Source: Daphnia carinata
Lineage: Eukaryota; Arthropoda; Branchiopoda; Diplostraca; Daphniidae
Direction: 5' to 3'
DNA: 64,000 nucleotides
NCBI RefSeq assembly: GCF_022539665.2
Contig: NC_081336.1
Coordinates: 4,666,221 to 4,730,220 of the forward strand
Both the position numbers and the translations under genes were made by a program. Shown here one piece after another: positions 43,731 through 56,148 of the stretch (its first letter is position 1; every line of letters starts with the position of its first letter). The notes under the pieces are model-generated. The model was not told the origin of the DNA. It did no database searches and saw only the letters and a list, made by a program, of their open reading frames with translations.

Positions 43731-44313
43731 CCACAACCATCTTATGTATGCGAATGTTTCAACTTTCAATCATGCTAGCTTACAGCGCATTTCTTAGTAG
43801 CACAGCTTGTTTACGACATTCTATGGACGTAGTTCAATGCGCCAACATCCATAGGACGTCCCCAAAACGAGCTAGGCTACTAGGATAATTTATTTATCGC
43901 ACTAGAAACCAGTGTGTAGTACGCGGAGACTGAACTGCCACTTACCGACACAAATTAATTTACAACGTGCTATGAATGTTATTTCAAAATCTAACTACAT
44001 CCGGTTAAGTTATTATCACAAAATTCTCATATAATTTTTCTGTAATAGAGTAAAATTAACTTTCAGAGGTTTAATAAAGCTAATTCTTTCCGAGAAGAAC
44101 CATAACAAATATTTTCAATATGTATGGCAACGTATCTGATAGGTATATTATGGTACCACGTCCGTAACGATTTAGCTTGCTTTAATTAGTCAGCTTATTT
44201 TTACCAACCCAACTAATTGCTATCGGTTTGGGTGCTTGTCGTCTGTTATAGCCTACTGCCAAAGGGCAGGAAAAATAAGAATCGTTCAAAGATGAGATAG
44301 GACTAATGTCATA

Positions 44314-44356
44314 GAGAAATAGGACTGCTTTTTCACTTAAGGCAGTCCTATTTCTC
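44314..44356. repeat. Perfect hairpin with the AGTCCTATTTCTC core
   Basis: GAGAAATAGGACTGC (44314-44328) and its exact inverse complement (44342-44356) are separated by 13 bases. The core matches the opposed repeat array at 28200-28380, on the other side of the retroelement cluster. Confidence 0.85.
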
Positions 44357-44628
44357 CAGTCTTATTTTGTTCTAGTCCTAGACCACCGCCTGCCGATAAT
44401 GAAATTGCATTTACCTTGGCGTCGCAAATTTTTCGTAAACTAATGTTTTCCAGTTTCTACGACCCACCCAATGGCTTTTGTTTTTGTAGATCTCTTTGTT
44501 TCTAAGTTCTGCTAAGCATGGGTTATAAACAAGAAATAGACTTCCAAGAACGAATTTTTAAAACTGGTTCATCGTTGTGGTCTTGTGTCAGGCGCGATGA
44601 TAACAACGGTAACTGGCAGGGAAAAAAA

Positions 44629-44660
44629 TTATATATATACTGTATATATATATATAATAA
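44629..44660. repeat. AT microsatellite
   Basis: Alternating TA runs (TATATATATAC, GTATATATATATATA) around 44630-44660, flanked by non-coding sequence. Confidence 0.8.
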
Positions 44661-45079
44661 TTCACACACGAAATAAAACGTTTTACATACAGCTTAAACA
44701 ATTAACTTTCGTTACCATGATTTATGTTCGGTTTTAACGGATAACAAACCTTTTCCTCATTATTTTTGTTGTTTGATTTAGTTTTCTTTTAAACGAATTA
44801 TTAATTTTTACCCTGGTAATTTGTGGTATAATACTTGTTCAAAAAATGTACCTGGAATAAGGGTCACCATAGTTTCACTTCAGGCTTAATTCTTCAACCA
44901 CTCCGCTCTAGTTTATACGCCCGCCTTTCAATGGATGATACAGCGAAAAATAGCGTTGAGAAACACGCGGATTCAACCAATTTGCACTTTGACCACCCTA
45001 AAACAAATTCAAGTTTCCTGAGACCCAACAGAACCTTCAAGCGAATAAAAATATAAAGTAGCTGACTATACTCATAAGC

Positions 45080-45985
45080 AAATACAGGTATAAAATATAC
45101 CGTAATGATGGAATGAAGAGTCCTATTAAGCAAAACCATGCGAGCATGTGCAATAAAGTAACTGCACGCTGATCCCATTCAAACAGCCAGTTGATAGGCC
45201 ATGAAGCTAGGGCCAAGCACCCTAAAAATAAGGACAAATTAAACACAGTTTACAACCAAATTATCTCCTAGGCAATCATCTCAGATCTCACTAGTAATTT
45301 GGGACAGGCTCGATAATGAATCTGCTGGCAACCAATGCGATTATTAGCGACGGATAGCGAATGATCCTTTTTTTTTAATAGACATGCGGTAAATATGAGG
45401 TAAGACTGCAAATGCCGACCTCCGGCAGCTCTCGGTCATTAAAAGCCTTGACCAGAATAAAATCTTCTGCAAAATAACCAAAAGCTTTATGATTGCCAGC
45501 GTCAACCAGTACCTTTTGCAACCCTGTGCTGCAGTTAACATCTGAGGAATTCACTGCAAGGCATATGCAGGCATGGGCTGTTTCAAATCATATCTAGTAC
45601 CATAAAGAGAGATGACATGATGAAAAAATTTTAGTAATTTACATCAATTACGTTGTTTCAACAAGTTGGTGTGTTACTAATTTGCTCTACACTGTGGATG
45701 TGGGAATCATAGAACACGAAACAAGTTGCTTAAAAAACACTAATTACCTTCCCTAACAGCTGGGAGCTGCAAGACTTCACAATCGCAAATGTATGGTATG
45801 TGGTGAGGAGCCCTCCTTATTCCTCCATTTCATCTACCATGTAAATTTGTGCATTCTTTCACTACAATTAAATTCAATATTGCACAAGTTAACACAATGT
45901 TTAAAATGCAGTATAGAGAAGGCTACTTACTGCAGATATCACTATCTATATCGTCAGCAATTCACACTTGGCAAAGGTAGCCTAT
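45080..45985 (-). pseudogene. Decayed ceramide glucosyltransferase (GlcT/UGCG)
   Basis: Glucosylceramide synthase transfers glucose to ceramide in the Golgi. Pieces in gene order on the minus strand: AKCELLTI, then a frame break before a DSxI remnant (about 45980-45925); MVDEMEE followed by a stop, then a PYICD-like stretch in another frame (about 45850-45760); FETAHACICLAVNSSDVNC and DAGNHKAFGYFAEDFILVK (about 45600-45420); IIEPVP in another frame (about 45300); and PINWLFEWDQ with LHMLAWFC behind an acceptor-like TTTTTAG (about 45225-45120). Their order and spacing match the family region from the DxSGI motif to the C-terminal membrane segments, including the AED element. Stops, frameshifts and a deletion after NCSTG show it is dead. 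Remaining intron-like gaps suggest a duplicated, non-processed copy. The N-terminal third was not found. Confidence 0.75.
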
Positions 45986-47763
45986 ATCGAAGGTGAACAT
46001 ATTAATCTTCGGATAAATGCCTACCATTTTACGGTCTGGAATAACGTATGTAAAATGACGGCATTTTGCAACGCGATGTGAAGATGTATAAAAAAACAAT
46101 TCAACTACTAAACAATCATACGTCTACGTTGAATACCGCCCCTTTAATTTTTTTATGCCAGTCTCATCGACATATCATCGTTGTCACAATGGTCGCAGTA
46201 ATAGGGAATGATATTTCATAAACAAGTGTTTGCAGTTATTTTCTTTTCATGAATTAGCTCCAATGATCGCTAAGTACCGCTTCGTGTGGAGAATAAACGA
46301 AGCTTTTTCGTGTTTTTCTTATGGTTTTTCTTGAATCTTGGACCTCACCTCATCACCACCTCTCATTTCATTAACGGCCCAGGGTTAAAGTATGCTTCAG
46401 ACCGAAGGCTCTGCTCCACGTTGGTTGTCAGATTTTTCATCGATTCGATGTGGTGAATTTTTTTTTCGAATGCGGTAAATATCGGTGCTCAGAGCCGTCC
46501 TCGGTTTCAATGCAAGGCAATTCCCTGGTAAAACATTGTGGCACCGCTTTCTGCCTCGAAACTTCCCTATTGTTAAAGCGGAATTTGTCTTGTTTATCCC
46601 TTTTAGGAGATGCTATGCAAATCATACGCAGACACTGAACTTACATAAATATTACTATACCCACATTTCCATTTACAACATTTTATTTATATATTATATT
46701 GTCACGGGCAGAAAGGGAACATTCACTAACACGACTAAGTTTAATACAACTACACCTCAATATGACGGTTCTTCACCAATAATGGTGAAACAGGTAGTTG
46801 CTGTGTCGATGACAAACAATTCACTGTCTTACCACTAATGGCAAAATGCACTACCAGTAGTTTGTTAGTACAAAAAGCACACCAAACAACCATATTACCT
46901 ACACCGCATCCAATCTATATTCAACTGAAACGAAACGATTCCACACAAATTACACAAATCGTAATAACTACGTTCTTGATAGACTTAGTAAGGGAAATTC
47001 TAAGTAAAACATGGAGAAGGTTTTTCTTGGTACTTAGTACTTAGTTCTCAGTACTAAAGCATAGCAACATAACAACTTTTTCCACGGAATGGACCCGAAA
47101 ATCCATCTGTCGTCGACCTTGCCAAAGGCACAACGGTAATAATTAAATATTACAAACTTAAAATCGCGACAATATTATATTTAAGTCACACATGTGTGCG
47201 CTCATAGCATAGCTTACAATAAAAACTGAAACGGGCATTTTGTCCCACAAAAAAGTCAATTATTTCTTGCTTGCTTACAATAAAAACTGAAACGGGCATT
47301 TTGTCCCACAAAAAAGTCAATTATTTCTTGCTGTTACCAGGAGAGGTAAAACGCAAAACAAAATATAAACGTTCAAGTAAGTAACTCCAACCCTAAGTAT
47401 GAGACAACAACTTGAAAGTGGGAATTACCCTGCAAATTGGGCGAACGTGTTCGAGCCTTATTCAAATCTGAGTGGTTTTTACACAAATTATTGGTTTATC
47501 CGGGTTACGAAACGCCAGCAACAGCAAATAAAAATAAGGAAAAATATGAAAATTGGGATCAGAGTTCCTTTAAATACTAAAACTCTTTTAAAACAAACTA
47601 ATTTTTAAAACGCCAAAACTATTTTTTCTGTGATATTTACGTTATTTCTTTTTACGTGGGTGTTTTAGACTTAACTGACAACGTCTAAGAGACACCCGTT
47701 CTTATGAGTGTAAAAAAATGTAGACGAAAAAGTATAGAGGTTTAAAAATTGGTTTTTCACAAC
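45986..47763. other. Intergenic region upstream of POLG
   Basis: No recognisable gene. Open frames near 46437-46838 show no motif. A 61-bp tandem duplication lies at 47212-47332. The POLG promoter must lie in the right part. Confidence 0.4.
47212..47332. repeat. 61-bp perfect tandem duplication
   Basis: Two adjacent copies (47212-47272 and 47273-47332), each beginning GCTTACAATAAAAACTGAAA and ending TTATTTCTTGCT, read as identical. It is probably a recent slippage or duplication event, about 430 bp upstream of POLG. Confidence 0.9.
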
Positions 47764-50700
47764 ATGTTTTCGTTTCAAGCATGGCAAATTAAGCACAGCT
47801 ACCGTCGTAGAACTTGTTGGAAAGTAACCAAGTTAGGTGTTCAGAAAAATATTGGACAAGATTTTTCAAGGAAAAATTACCATGTAACTGATGACTCCTC
47901 TTTGGAATCGACGTTATCTAACCAAAATATTATTAATCCATGTGGCATACAAATGCTACCAAGATCAATTCATCGCCAGATATTCTCAAAGAATGACAGT
48001 AATACAATATCTTCGGAGACTATCAGAAAGATTCAAGAACATTTGTCTATTCATAAATTACATGGTAAATCAGTCAGCAGGCTCCCTGACATTGATTTAA
48101 AACTTCCGGTGTTACAAGGCCAAAATATTGCAGAACACTTCAAAAGAATTGCTGAAAAGCAATGTGGAAATTATTTTACAAAATTGTTAGATTTTGTGTC
48201 ACATGGAATTCCAGAAATTCCCAAAGTTTGGAACTTTTCACCTGGTTGGACGAGATATAGCATTAGTGGTGAAACAGATTGTGTTGATTTCCCAGATGAC
48301 GAAGCATATGTCTTTGATGTGGAAGTCTGTGTTAAAGAGGGTCACTTACCAACGTTAGCTACGGCAGTTTCTAAAAATTATTGGTACTCATGGTGCAGCA
48401 GTCAGCTCTTTGAAGAGAAAAAGGTTTCTTTTAGTTTATGAATCACATAACTGTTCAACATTATTTGCCCTTTTTATTTTGCTGCATATACAGGTGCAAG
48501 ATTCTATGCTGAGAACTATGGGAAGCATTTATGAACTGAAAGACTTGATCAATTTGGAGTCGAAAAGGGAACAAGATCGTTTGATTCTCAAGGATCAAAA
48601 AGAGCGTATAATTGTAGGACATAACGTTAGTTATGACCGTTCACGCATAAAAGAGCAGTATTTCATTGAAGGAACAAAGGTTCGATTTCTTGACACCATG
48701 TCTTTACACATAGCAATAAGTGGCATTACTAGTTTTCAAAGAAATATGCTTATCGCCGCAAAATCTGGTACCAATGATAAACCTATGAAAAATCAGCAAA
48801 TGCGGAGCAAGTCGAGCAAAATGGAAGAGATTCTGGAATGGCAAAATATTAGTTCATTTAATGGTTTAAGCGATGTGCATAAACTTTATTGCGGCGGATT
48901 GGGTTTAGATAAAGAGAAGCGGAATATCTTTGTGACTGGTACGGTGTCAGATATAATAGAAGATTTTCAACAGTTAGCTACGTATTGCGCAAGGGATTGC
49001 CTAGCCACATATGAAGTATTATGTGCTCTCATTCCTGAATATCAAAAGCGTTTTCCTCATCCAGTCACTGTAAGTTGTTTATTTTTATAATACTTTTAAT
49101 TATTTGTTTTTTTTCTAGTTTGCCAGAAATCTGTTGTCTTAATTTTTCCTTTCGTCCTCTAAGCTAGCTGGAATGTTGGAAATGAGCACTGCTTATTTAC
49201 CTGTGAATCGCAACTGGCAACGATACTTACAAGACTCTGAAGATACTTATCGTGATTTAGAGAATGAACTAACGCAAAGCTTAAAAAGAGAGGCCGACCG
49301 AGCAGCCCACATGATTAAAGATAAAGCGTATGAAGGGGACCCCTGGCTTTGGAACCTTGATTGGTCGACTAAGCCACTGAAAGTGAAGAAAGCCGCATCA
49401 CTCGTGAAAAAAAAAAAAAAAAGCGGCCAATGATGTTCCTTCCATGATTGTTAACGTAGAAGAAGAAGATGAAATAAATGGAGATGAAGCTGGCCTACGT
49501 GAAATCAAACGACTAAAACAGCAATTTCAAGAATTGTTTGACACTAAAAACCATTTGTTTAAACGTAATTCCTTCTTACCTGGGTACAACAGATCTTACA
49601 CTATATCAAGCTTTTTTTTTTAATCTAAATAAAAAATATATGTGTTTATTTTTCTCTTTAAATATAGTTATCCAAATTGGTATTGCTTATTATGCGACCG
49701 CGTTCAGGATGGTTTGGTTGGTCCGTCTGAAGTTTCAACATCAGCACAAGTAGTACCAAAGCTGCTTAAATTGACGTGGGATGGCTACCCACTTTTTCAC
49801 AGCCGCGAACTGGGCTGGGGTTATCTAGTTCCTGGAAGACCTCTAGATTTATCTCGCCAAGATGAAAATGTAATACCTTTTCCGTTGAGGGAGGCATTTT
49901 CCCTTTTCCCTCCTCGAATTGCCGACCAAAATGTATCAACTCAAGGAATTATCACGGCTGAAGAAGCCCTTGTGCAGCTCGGTCAAATGACGGATCTATC
50001 AACTGATCCTCTTGAATTGGCTGTTCATTGGCAGGTAGGATTAAATTGTAAAGCTGCCTATCCTCTTATGTTATGTTTACAATTTGCAGGCTATACGACG
50101 TGGTCTAAATAATAATATGGAACACCAGAAAGATGCATTTCCAGTATGTAATCAATCTCAGAAGAAGCACAGCAATTATTTGACTTCAGATCGGCCCGCT
50201 TGGCACCTGGGAATAGGACCATATGATGTCGGTATCCCGGGCTGTTGGTTTTTTCGCCTTCCTCATAAATCTGGCGTTGATAACAATGTTGGAAATCCGT
50301 TAGCGAAAGACTATTTGAACAAAATTGAAGACGGAACTCTTAAAGCTACTTCAAGTTCTATCGCCGAACATATTTTAAAACTAAATCGCAATAGTACTTG
50401 ATTAAATTATACATTTTATTGTTCGTAAGTGTAATGTATTATTTTAATAATTTCTTTTTCCACAGTCATCTACTGGAGAAATGCTCGTGATCGCATTATC
50501 TCCCAAATGGTCGTGTGGCTTCGACAGTCTCAACTTCCGCGGAACGTAACGAATTCAAATAATTTTGATGCGTCAAATAGGTATGGAGCCATATTACCAC
50601 AGGTCATTACGTCTGGCACGCTCACGAGAAGGGCAGTTGAATCCACATGGTTAACTGCTTCAAATGCGTATAAGGTAATTCAGTTATTGGCCTGAGGTAA

Positions 50701-51945
50701 TAAACTTATCAACCTAAAGGTAAAAAATATTAAGTTGCTAAAAAATTTCGTTATTTTTAGGATCGATTGGGATCAGAGTTGAAGGCTATGATCCAGTGTC
50801 CGCCCGGTTTTAATTTTGTTGGTGCAGATGTTGATTCTCAAGAACTTTGGATAGCCTCAATCATCGGAGATTCGTATTTTGCTGGTCAGCACGGATCGAC
50901 GGCGTTCGGTTGGATGACACTACAAGGCAAAAAAAGTGACGGGACAGATATGCATAGTCGAACAGCTTTAGCCGTCGACATTAGTAGAGACCAAGCAAAA
51001 GTATTAAATTACGGCAGGATATATGGCGCTGGTGAACGGTTCGCAAAAACTTTATTGATGCAATTTAATCATCGCTTGACTGAAAAAGAGGCTGCAGAAA
51101 AGGCCCGCAAAATGTACTCGATGACAAAGGGAAATTCAGTTTTTAAGCTAAATAGTCGCGGACGGCAATTGGCGTCTGCTCTTGGATACCCATCAGACGA
51201 AACAGTCACGCCAGAGCAATTAAATAACATCAGAAAGAACGCGAAAAAAGAAAGTAAACTGGCACACTTGGCTAGTTTGCCAACCGAACATTTAACCGAG
51301 CGTCGTATGTGGTCTGGAGGAACCGAGTCTCACATGTTCAACAAACTGGAAGAAATCGCTCAATCGCAGGCGCCAGAAACACCGGTGTTGCATTGTCGTA
51401 TTAGTCGTGCTCTGGAACCCTGCAACGTCGGTAACGAATTTATGACGAGCCGCGTCAACTGGGTCGTTCAGAGTTCCGCTGTTGACTACCTTCATTTAAT
51501 GATTGTGGCAATGCGATACCTTCTTGACGTGTACAAGTAAGTCTGCCCGTTCATGTGTTGTTTAAACAAATTCTTACTTTTTTTTTGTGCTGAACGGTTT
51601 CTTTTTAGAATTGAGGGTCGATTTTCGATTAGCATTCATGATGAAGTGCGATACATCATAAAGGAAGATGATAAATTCCGTGCAGCATTGGCGCTACAAA
51701 TCGCAAATCTTTGGACTAGATGCATGTTTTCATACCAAATGAATCTATATGATCTGCCGCAGGCTGTTGCATTCTTTTCGTCCGTGGATATAGATACGGT
51801 GTTGCGTAAAGAGACAAATATGGACTGCCAGACACCTTCAAATCCTTACGGCCTCAAACAAGGATACCGAATAGACTTCGGCTGTAGCTACGACATTTAT
51901 CAAATTTTGGAAAAGACCGGTGGTTCTCTTGATTCAAATCGCTAA
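47764..51945 (+). CDS. POLG: Mitochondrial DNA polymerase gamma, catalytic subunit
   Basis: Replicates mitochondrial DNA (family A polymerase with 3'-5' exonuclease). Eight exons: 47764-48423, 48494-49069, 49164-49583, 49668-50034, 50090-50393, 50466-50674, 50761-51536 and 51609-51945; about 1215 residues (human 1239). The start [17 protein letters not shown] is a basic presequence. Exo I is [11 protein letters not shown], Exo [17 protein letters not shown] and Exo III YCARD. Polymerase motif A is [13 protein letters not shown], motif [16 protein letters not shown] and motif C HDEVRY, with the catalytic aspartates present. Exon 3 contains an A16 run at about 49405-49420. Fifteen A would keep the frame into [10 protein letters not shown] and the correct phase at the exon 3 donor; as written the frame breaks there. 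AATAAA is at 52114-52119. FITM starts only 268 bp after the stop. Confidence 0.95.
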
Positions 51946-52212
51946 AATTTCATTTGAATATTTAATTGATGTGTCCGGCTTCACTAGATCCAGAAGGTTG
52001 CAAAAAAACGTGCTTTAGCAATCCATTGAATATATCACCGGTATCACTCATGTTGTGTATGAAAACAAATTTGTTGTCGTCTGCTAGGCATAAACAGTGT
52101 CACTGGCTCTTGAAATAAATACTTCATTAGAGATATTTTTTTTTTGTATTCTCCTCTGTCCTAGTAAGGACATCATTTCTTATTAAATAGAGCAACAAAC
52201 TTAGCGCAAAAA
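51946..52212. other. POLG 3' UTR and short FITM upstream region
   Basis: Carries the POLG polyadenylation signal (52114-52119) and a T-run. FITM transcription must begin within or just upstream of this 267-bp gap on the same strand. Confidence 0.5.
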
Positions 52213-53564
52213 ATGGTTAAAAGTATTTCTGCCCTAAATTTCCGCCCCTCTGTCGAATCAAAAACAGGTGAAAGAAAGGGAACAAAACCTCTTCCTGAAC
52301 CGACGTCGATTCAACAAGTACTGTTGTTAATGGTAGTACACTTGTGTCGGAAGATTTTGTTTATTGATCCCAATATCAAAGTTGGAATATATATTATGCT
52401 TGTTTTCTTTGGAAGTATATTGGGTGATGTCTTACCTATTCCCAATTCTTATTTTTCCCGGAAAGACAACATATTTAACATCTATTTTGTTAAGTTAAGT
52501 TGGGGTATGTAAACAGTATTACAAGTTTAAAATAAGAAGCTCTGCTGAAAATTTTTGTATTATTTTGTTTTTCAGGTTGGACTATGGTGTTTGTTGGCTC
52601 CTTTGTGTACCTGACAAGTTCTGTGTACTCCTGTGGTGATAAAACTAAAATTCGAAAACATATGCTACGATTACTTTTTGCAACATTTATGTGGTTCTTT
52701 TGGACCAAATTATTTGTGACAATTGAAGAAAGGTAACTTAAAGTTTTAACAAGTTTCCCCATCTGTTTGTTTGATTAAATCATTGTAATTTAAATTTCTA
52801 GCTATGGTTACTGCAGCAAGCCTATTGTTCGGTCTTCTAATAGCCGTAAACAATGCCTTTCAAAGGGTCTTTCATGGAACAGTTTCTCCATATCAGGCCA
52901 TACATTCATTTTGATCTACTGTACTTTAATTATTATGGAAGAAGCTAAGGCACTTGTTTGTTGGGAAGCAATCAAAGATCATTTAAGAAATGAAGAGCAC
53001 AACAGAACTAGTGAAGAAAGCGGATCGGCAACCCCATTGGATTGTCTGAGTGCCGAACAACTTCTGTTTGTTCGGGACAAGTATGAAAAGTTTACTCCAT
53101 ATATTAGATTGTCGTTTATCGCAATGGCTATGTTGGCATTACTTTGGGACATCATGCTTATGGTTCGTATTGCTTTCAATTTCAGTCTTAATATATCGGA
53201 GATAAAGCTATGGTTTTTGTTTATATTTTTTCCAAATGTTCAGGCAACGATCATCTACTTCCATTCAACCCCGGAAAAATTTGTTGCGAGTGTAATTGCA
53301 GTTCTCTTATGGTTCTTCAGCTACCGCTTCCTTTTCAGTCGTCGGTTGTTGGGAGTACCTCTTCCAGGCGAAGGGACTTTTCGCTACATGAATCCCGTCC
53401 AACCTCTACAGATGTTGTACATGCGGCGGGCGTCCTTGATTACAAAAACTGAAAAAACTTCAAGTTTCATGGGCATGCCACTTAGCCCCCCGAAAGTGGG
53501 AGGAGATGTCAGTACTGGTAAATCTGCTTCTTTTCTTGAAACCTCACGACCGGCTCCTCGTTAA
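52213..53564 (+). CDS. FITM: Fat storage-inducing transmembrane protein (FIT family)
   Basis: ER multi-pass protein needed for lipid-droplet budding; FIT2 has fatty acyl-CoA diphosphatase activity (established for mammals). Four exons, 52213-52504, 52576-52732, 52802-53162 and 53244-53564, join to 376 residues. The two family histidines are visible: the SGHTF motif in SFSISGHTFILIY (exon 3) and TIIYFHSTPEKFV (exon 4). Family context is also present (YGYCSKPIVR, GDVLPIPNSYF). Several hydrophobic helices run through the protein, for example QQVLLLMVVHLC and WTMVFVGSFVYLT. Intron 3 is 81 bp and in frame without a stop, so its retention would insert 27 residues; the family match supports splicing. 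It sits close behind POLG on the same strand, without functional connection. Confidence 0.93.
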
Positions 53565-55199
53565 AGAATATTCAGAACATCCTTGAAATCTTAAAAGGTT
53601 GAGGCCTGCATTATTAGCCAAGTGCTGGCCATTACTCTCTTGAATTAACAAAAAGTGTTATTTTTGTGTTTTCTAAATGGAAAGAAAAGAAATTGATTTT
53701 CTTTCAGAAGTAAGAAGCAGTTGAGATTTAGATTGTTAAGCCCTCGTGTTCTTTTACAAAAAAATAACCTCTGCATGTTAAAGTGACGTAGAAATAGCAA
53801 ACTCACCCAGAATTTATTTTCGAACATGTTTCTCCCCACTGAGTGAGGTAACAGATGAAATTGAAATAAAAATTAATGAGTAGGGATTGCTCGCCAACAT
53901 TATGGCTTTTCATTGTTTGAAATTCAATCTAGATAGTATGATTTCTTTAAGATTAAATTCAGTTGGTTTGACAAGCAAGTTAACTTTGTTGTAGCCTACC
54001 TATTGATCAACTGCCGTCTCACTATTTCCAGGAGATGTAGTGTAAATGGTAAACTATAAACTAAAAATTATCTTTGAGAACTAGAATTTTGGTTTGCTTG
54101 TTCGTTATGGTAAATCTTTGCTACGTTGTATAGATATAGATTTCTGGACTACATCGATTCTGAGTTCTATAGATTCTGGGTCAAAAGCTGCAATTCAACC
54201 CGATGTTCATTGGGGTAAGCATCTCTGTACAACAAACCGGATGACGAATGCTAAACGTATGGTTTTCTGGAAATGTTGTGGCGATGTATATTGCGTGCTT
54301 GGTGGTAGAGGAGTATGCCATGGAAACTTCGTTGTCGAAATGAAATAGTTCATTAAACCGAAAAATGTAAGTATTGCCTTATACCTTTTGCTCTTGTCCC
54401 ACAAAAGAAAAAACAATTTCAATATGTTACATAGGGCTCGGCCATGGACTACTCTTAAGTAAAGAGCGGGACCCTTTCCCTACTTCGCCATGTTAAAGCT
54501 TGTTGGGTTCGCCTTTTTTAGGAAAAAAATAAGCAAAGATCAATAATAGAGTTTTGAAAGGCGATTCTACCTAAACACAATATTCTTCATAAAAATATAA
54601 CTTAAGAATATATTTTGATTTTTATTTAGAAGGCGAAGGAAAAGGGCGAGGCGCCGGTGCCATCAACCAGCCAAAAGACCGTCAGCTCTTACAAGTTGAA
54701 AAGTTATAACTAAGCAACGTGCATGGCCTGAACAACACGGTCTCCGCGGGAGTTACAACTAAGAAACGGCATATTACAGACGTGATAAAAGTTTCTCCGC
54801 AAAATAAAAATACGCGATAAAAAAATGTATAAAGTAATATAAAAACAAACAAAACAAAAAAAAACGCGCGAATTCAATTGTCAAATCAATTGTGAACCCT
54901 CCTTCGAAAAGTAAAAACCCGTCCGCCAAAGGTGACGGACCTCAAGTCCAATATGGCGTTGACCAGCATTGAATCCAACCTGACACCGATTTTCATGAAG
55001 CAAGACGATGGAAAATCGTTCAAATAAATGAACACCATTGAAATAAGAAAAAATTCCAGGAACTAGAATGCAATGTAGGGAGGAGGAACAATGCAAGGTG
55101 TATGTCAAAAAGAGGGAGTGATTGTCGCTTCCGTAGATGACCTTTTCATAAGACCGACGACTAAAGAACAACAGATACTACTATTAAAATTTTTTTCAT
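53565..55199. other. Intergenic region with possible remnants
   Basis: FITM 3' UTR at the left. About 54080-54350 has a short open frame without recognised motif. From about 54880 the sequence may be the decayed start of the non-LTR gag relic that follows. Nothing else is supported. Confidence 0.35.
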
Positions 55200-55863
55200 G
55201 CCTTCAAAAATTATGACTGCAAAGTGAATTCAGTTTAGCGTTTTAAAACAGACAGAGGTTCAGAGAGAATATCAACACCCACAGTAGCCATTGAATTCGA
55301 CGGCGGCACACCAAAGGAAATTTTCCTAAACGAATTTGCGTTTATACCAAGACTGAACATCCCAGGTCCATCAAGATACTCCAAAGAATGCCAACGGCTT
55401 GGCCATACCAGCAAGAACTGTAGGGATGAGGAACGACGCAGCAAATGTGATAATAAACATGAAGATTTGCCAAACTGCACAGCTGCATCTCGCTTTATAA
55501 ACTGTGACCGAAAACAACTAGCAAGTTCGTCAAGCTGCCCTAAGTTCCAGAGGATGAAACTGGCAATCAGAGAGTGACTATCAGATAAAAAAACAGAAAA
55601 AGATAGGACAAATCCCCAGCACCCGCAAACAAGCAGACAAACCTATAGCAAGGTACGAAATGAAAATGGAATTACACCAGTTGTCAAGCCTGAAACGGAA
55701 ATTATGGATGGAAAAATAGAAGCCATGCAAACCGAATTCAAGCAAATTGAGCTCTCCAAATTTCGAGCATTAGTGACAAAAATGGCAAAGTTACAATCGA
55801 CAGTAAGCCAAGTCGAAAGTGCATTCAGCACCCTAAAAAGACTGATTCAAATCAATTTTAATT
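55200..55863 (+). pseudogene. Non-LTR retrotransposon (Jockey/I-like) ORF1 (gag) relic
   Basis: One frame from about 55240 reads TVAIEFDGGTPKEIFLNEF, then NIPGPSRYSKECQRLGHTSK and further Cys/His spacing (NCRDEERRSKC, HEDLPNC, INCDRK, SSSCPKF), the zinc-knuckle region of Jockey-type ORF1 proteins. The first expected knuckle Cys is missing (YSKEC where families have CxxC). A TGA at 55574-55576 interrupts it, and the same frame continues in coiled-coil-like sequence to about 55863. No reverse transcriptase follows, so this is a truncated, dead piece. Confidence 0.75.
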
Positions 55864-56148
55864 GATTCTGGCGATATTTGGGGGGGTTTTAATTGTTGGG
55901 TTTGCTTTTTTCCAATCCGATCCGATTTCAAATTGATTCGGACGATCACTGAATTAACCGATTACTTAATCGAATCAGCGTTCAATTTTGAGTAAGCCGT
56001 CGGATTTTTGTCGAATTCCAATAGACGTTTTTTTACAGATTTTGACAAAAGTAGGAAGGCTATCAGTGATCGGCCGAATCAATTTGAAATCGGATTGGAA
56101 TCAAACCCAACAATCATCCCCCCCCCCAAAAAAAATAGCCAGAATCAA
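55862..56148. mobile_element. Second MITE-like element with about 90-bp terminal inverted repeats
   Basis: Ends TTGATTCTGGC and GCCAGAATCAA. The left arm (G-run, GTTGGGTTTG, TTCCAATCCGA, GATTTCAAATTGATTCGG, GATCACTGA) is repeated inverted on the right (TCAGTGATCGG, CCGAATCAATTTGAAATCGG, TTGGAATC, CAAACCCAACAATCATCC). About 110 bp of non-coding sequence lies between. It starts exactly where the gag relic ends. No clear target duplication. Confidence 0.8.

Larger units (their letters stand above)
43731..45079. other. Intergenic, AT-rich
   Basis: No gene seen. It contains a perfect 15-bp stem hairpin (44314-44356) and an alternating AT microsatellite (about 44629-44660). A plus-strand frame at 44835-45056 has no recognisable motif and partly lies opposite the pseudogene that follows. 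Confidence 0.4.

Noticed and set aside
46437-46838. Possible N-terminal exons of the glucosyltransferase pseudogene
   Set aside because: I compared these frames with the expected N-terminal catalytic region and found no convincing match, so the pseudogene call stops at about 45985.
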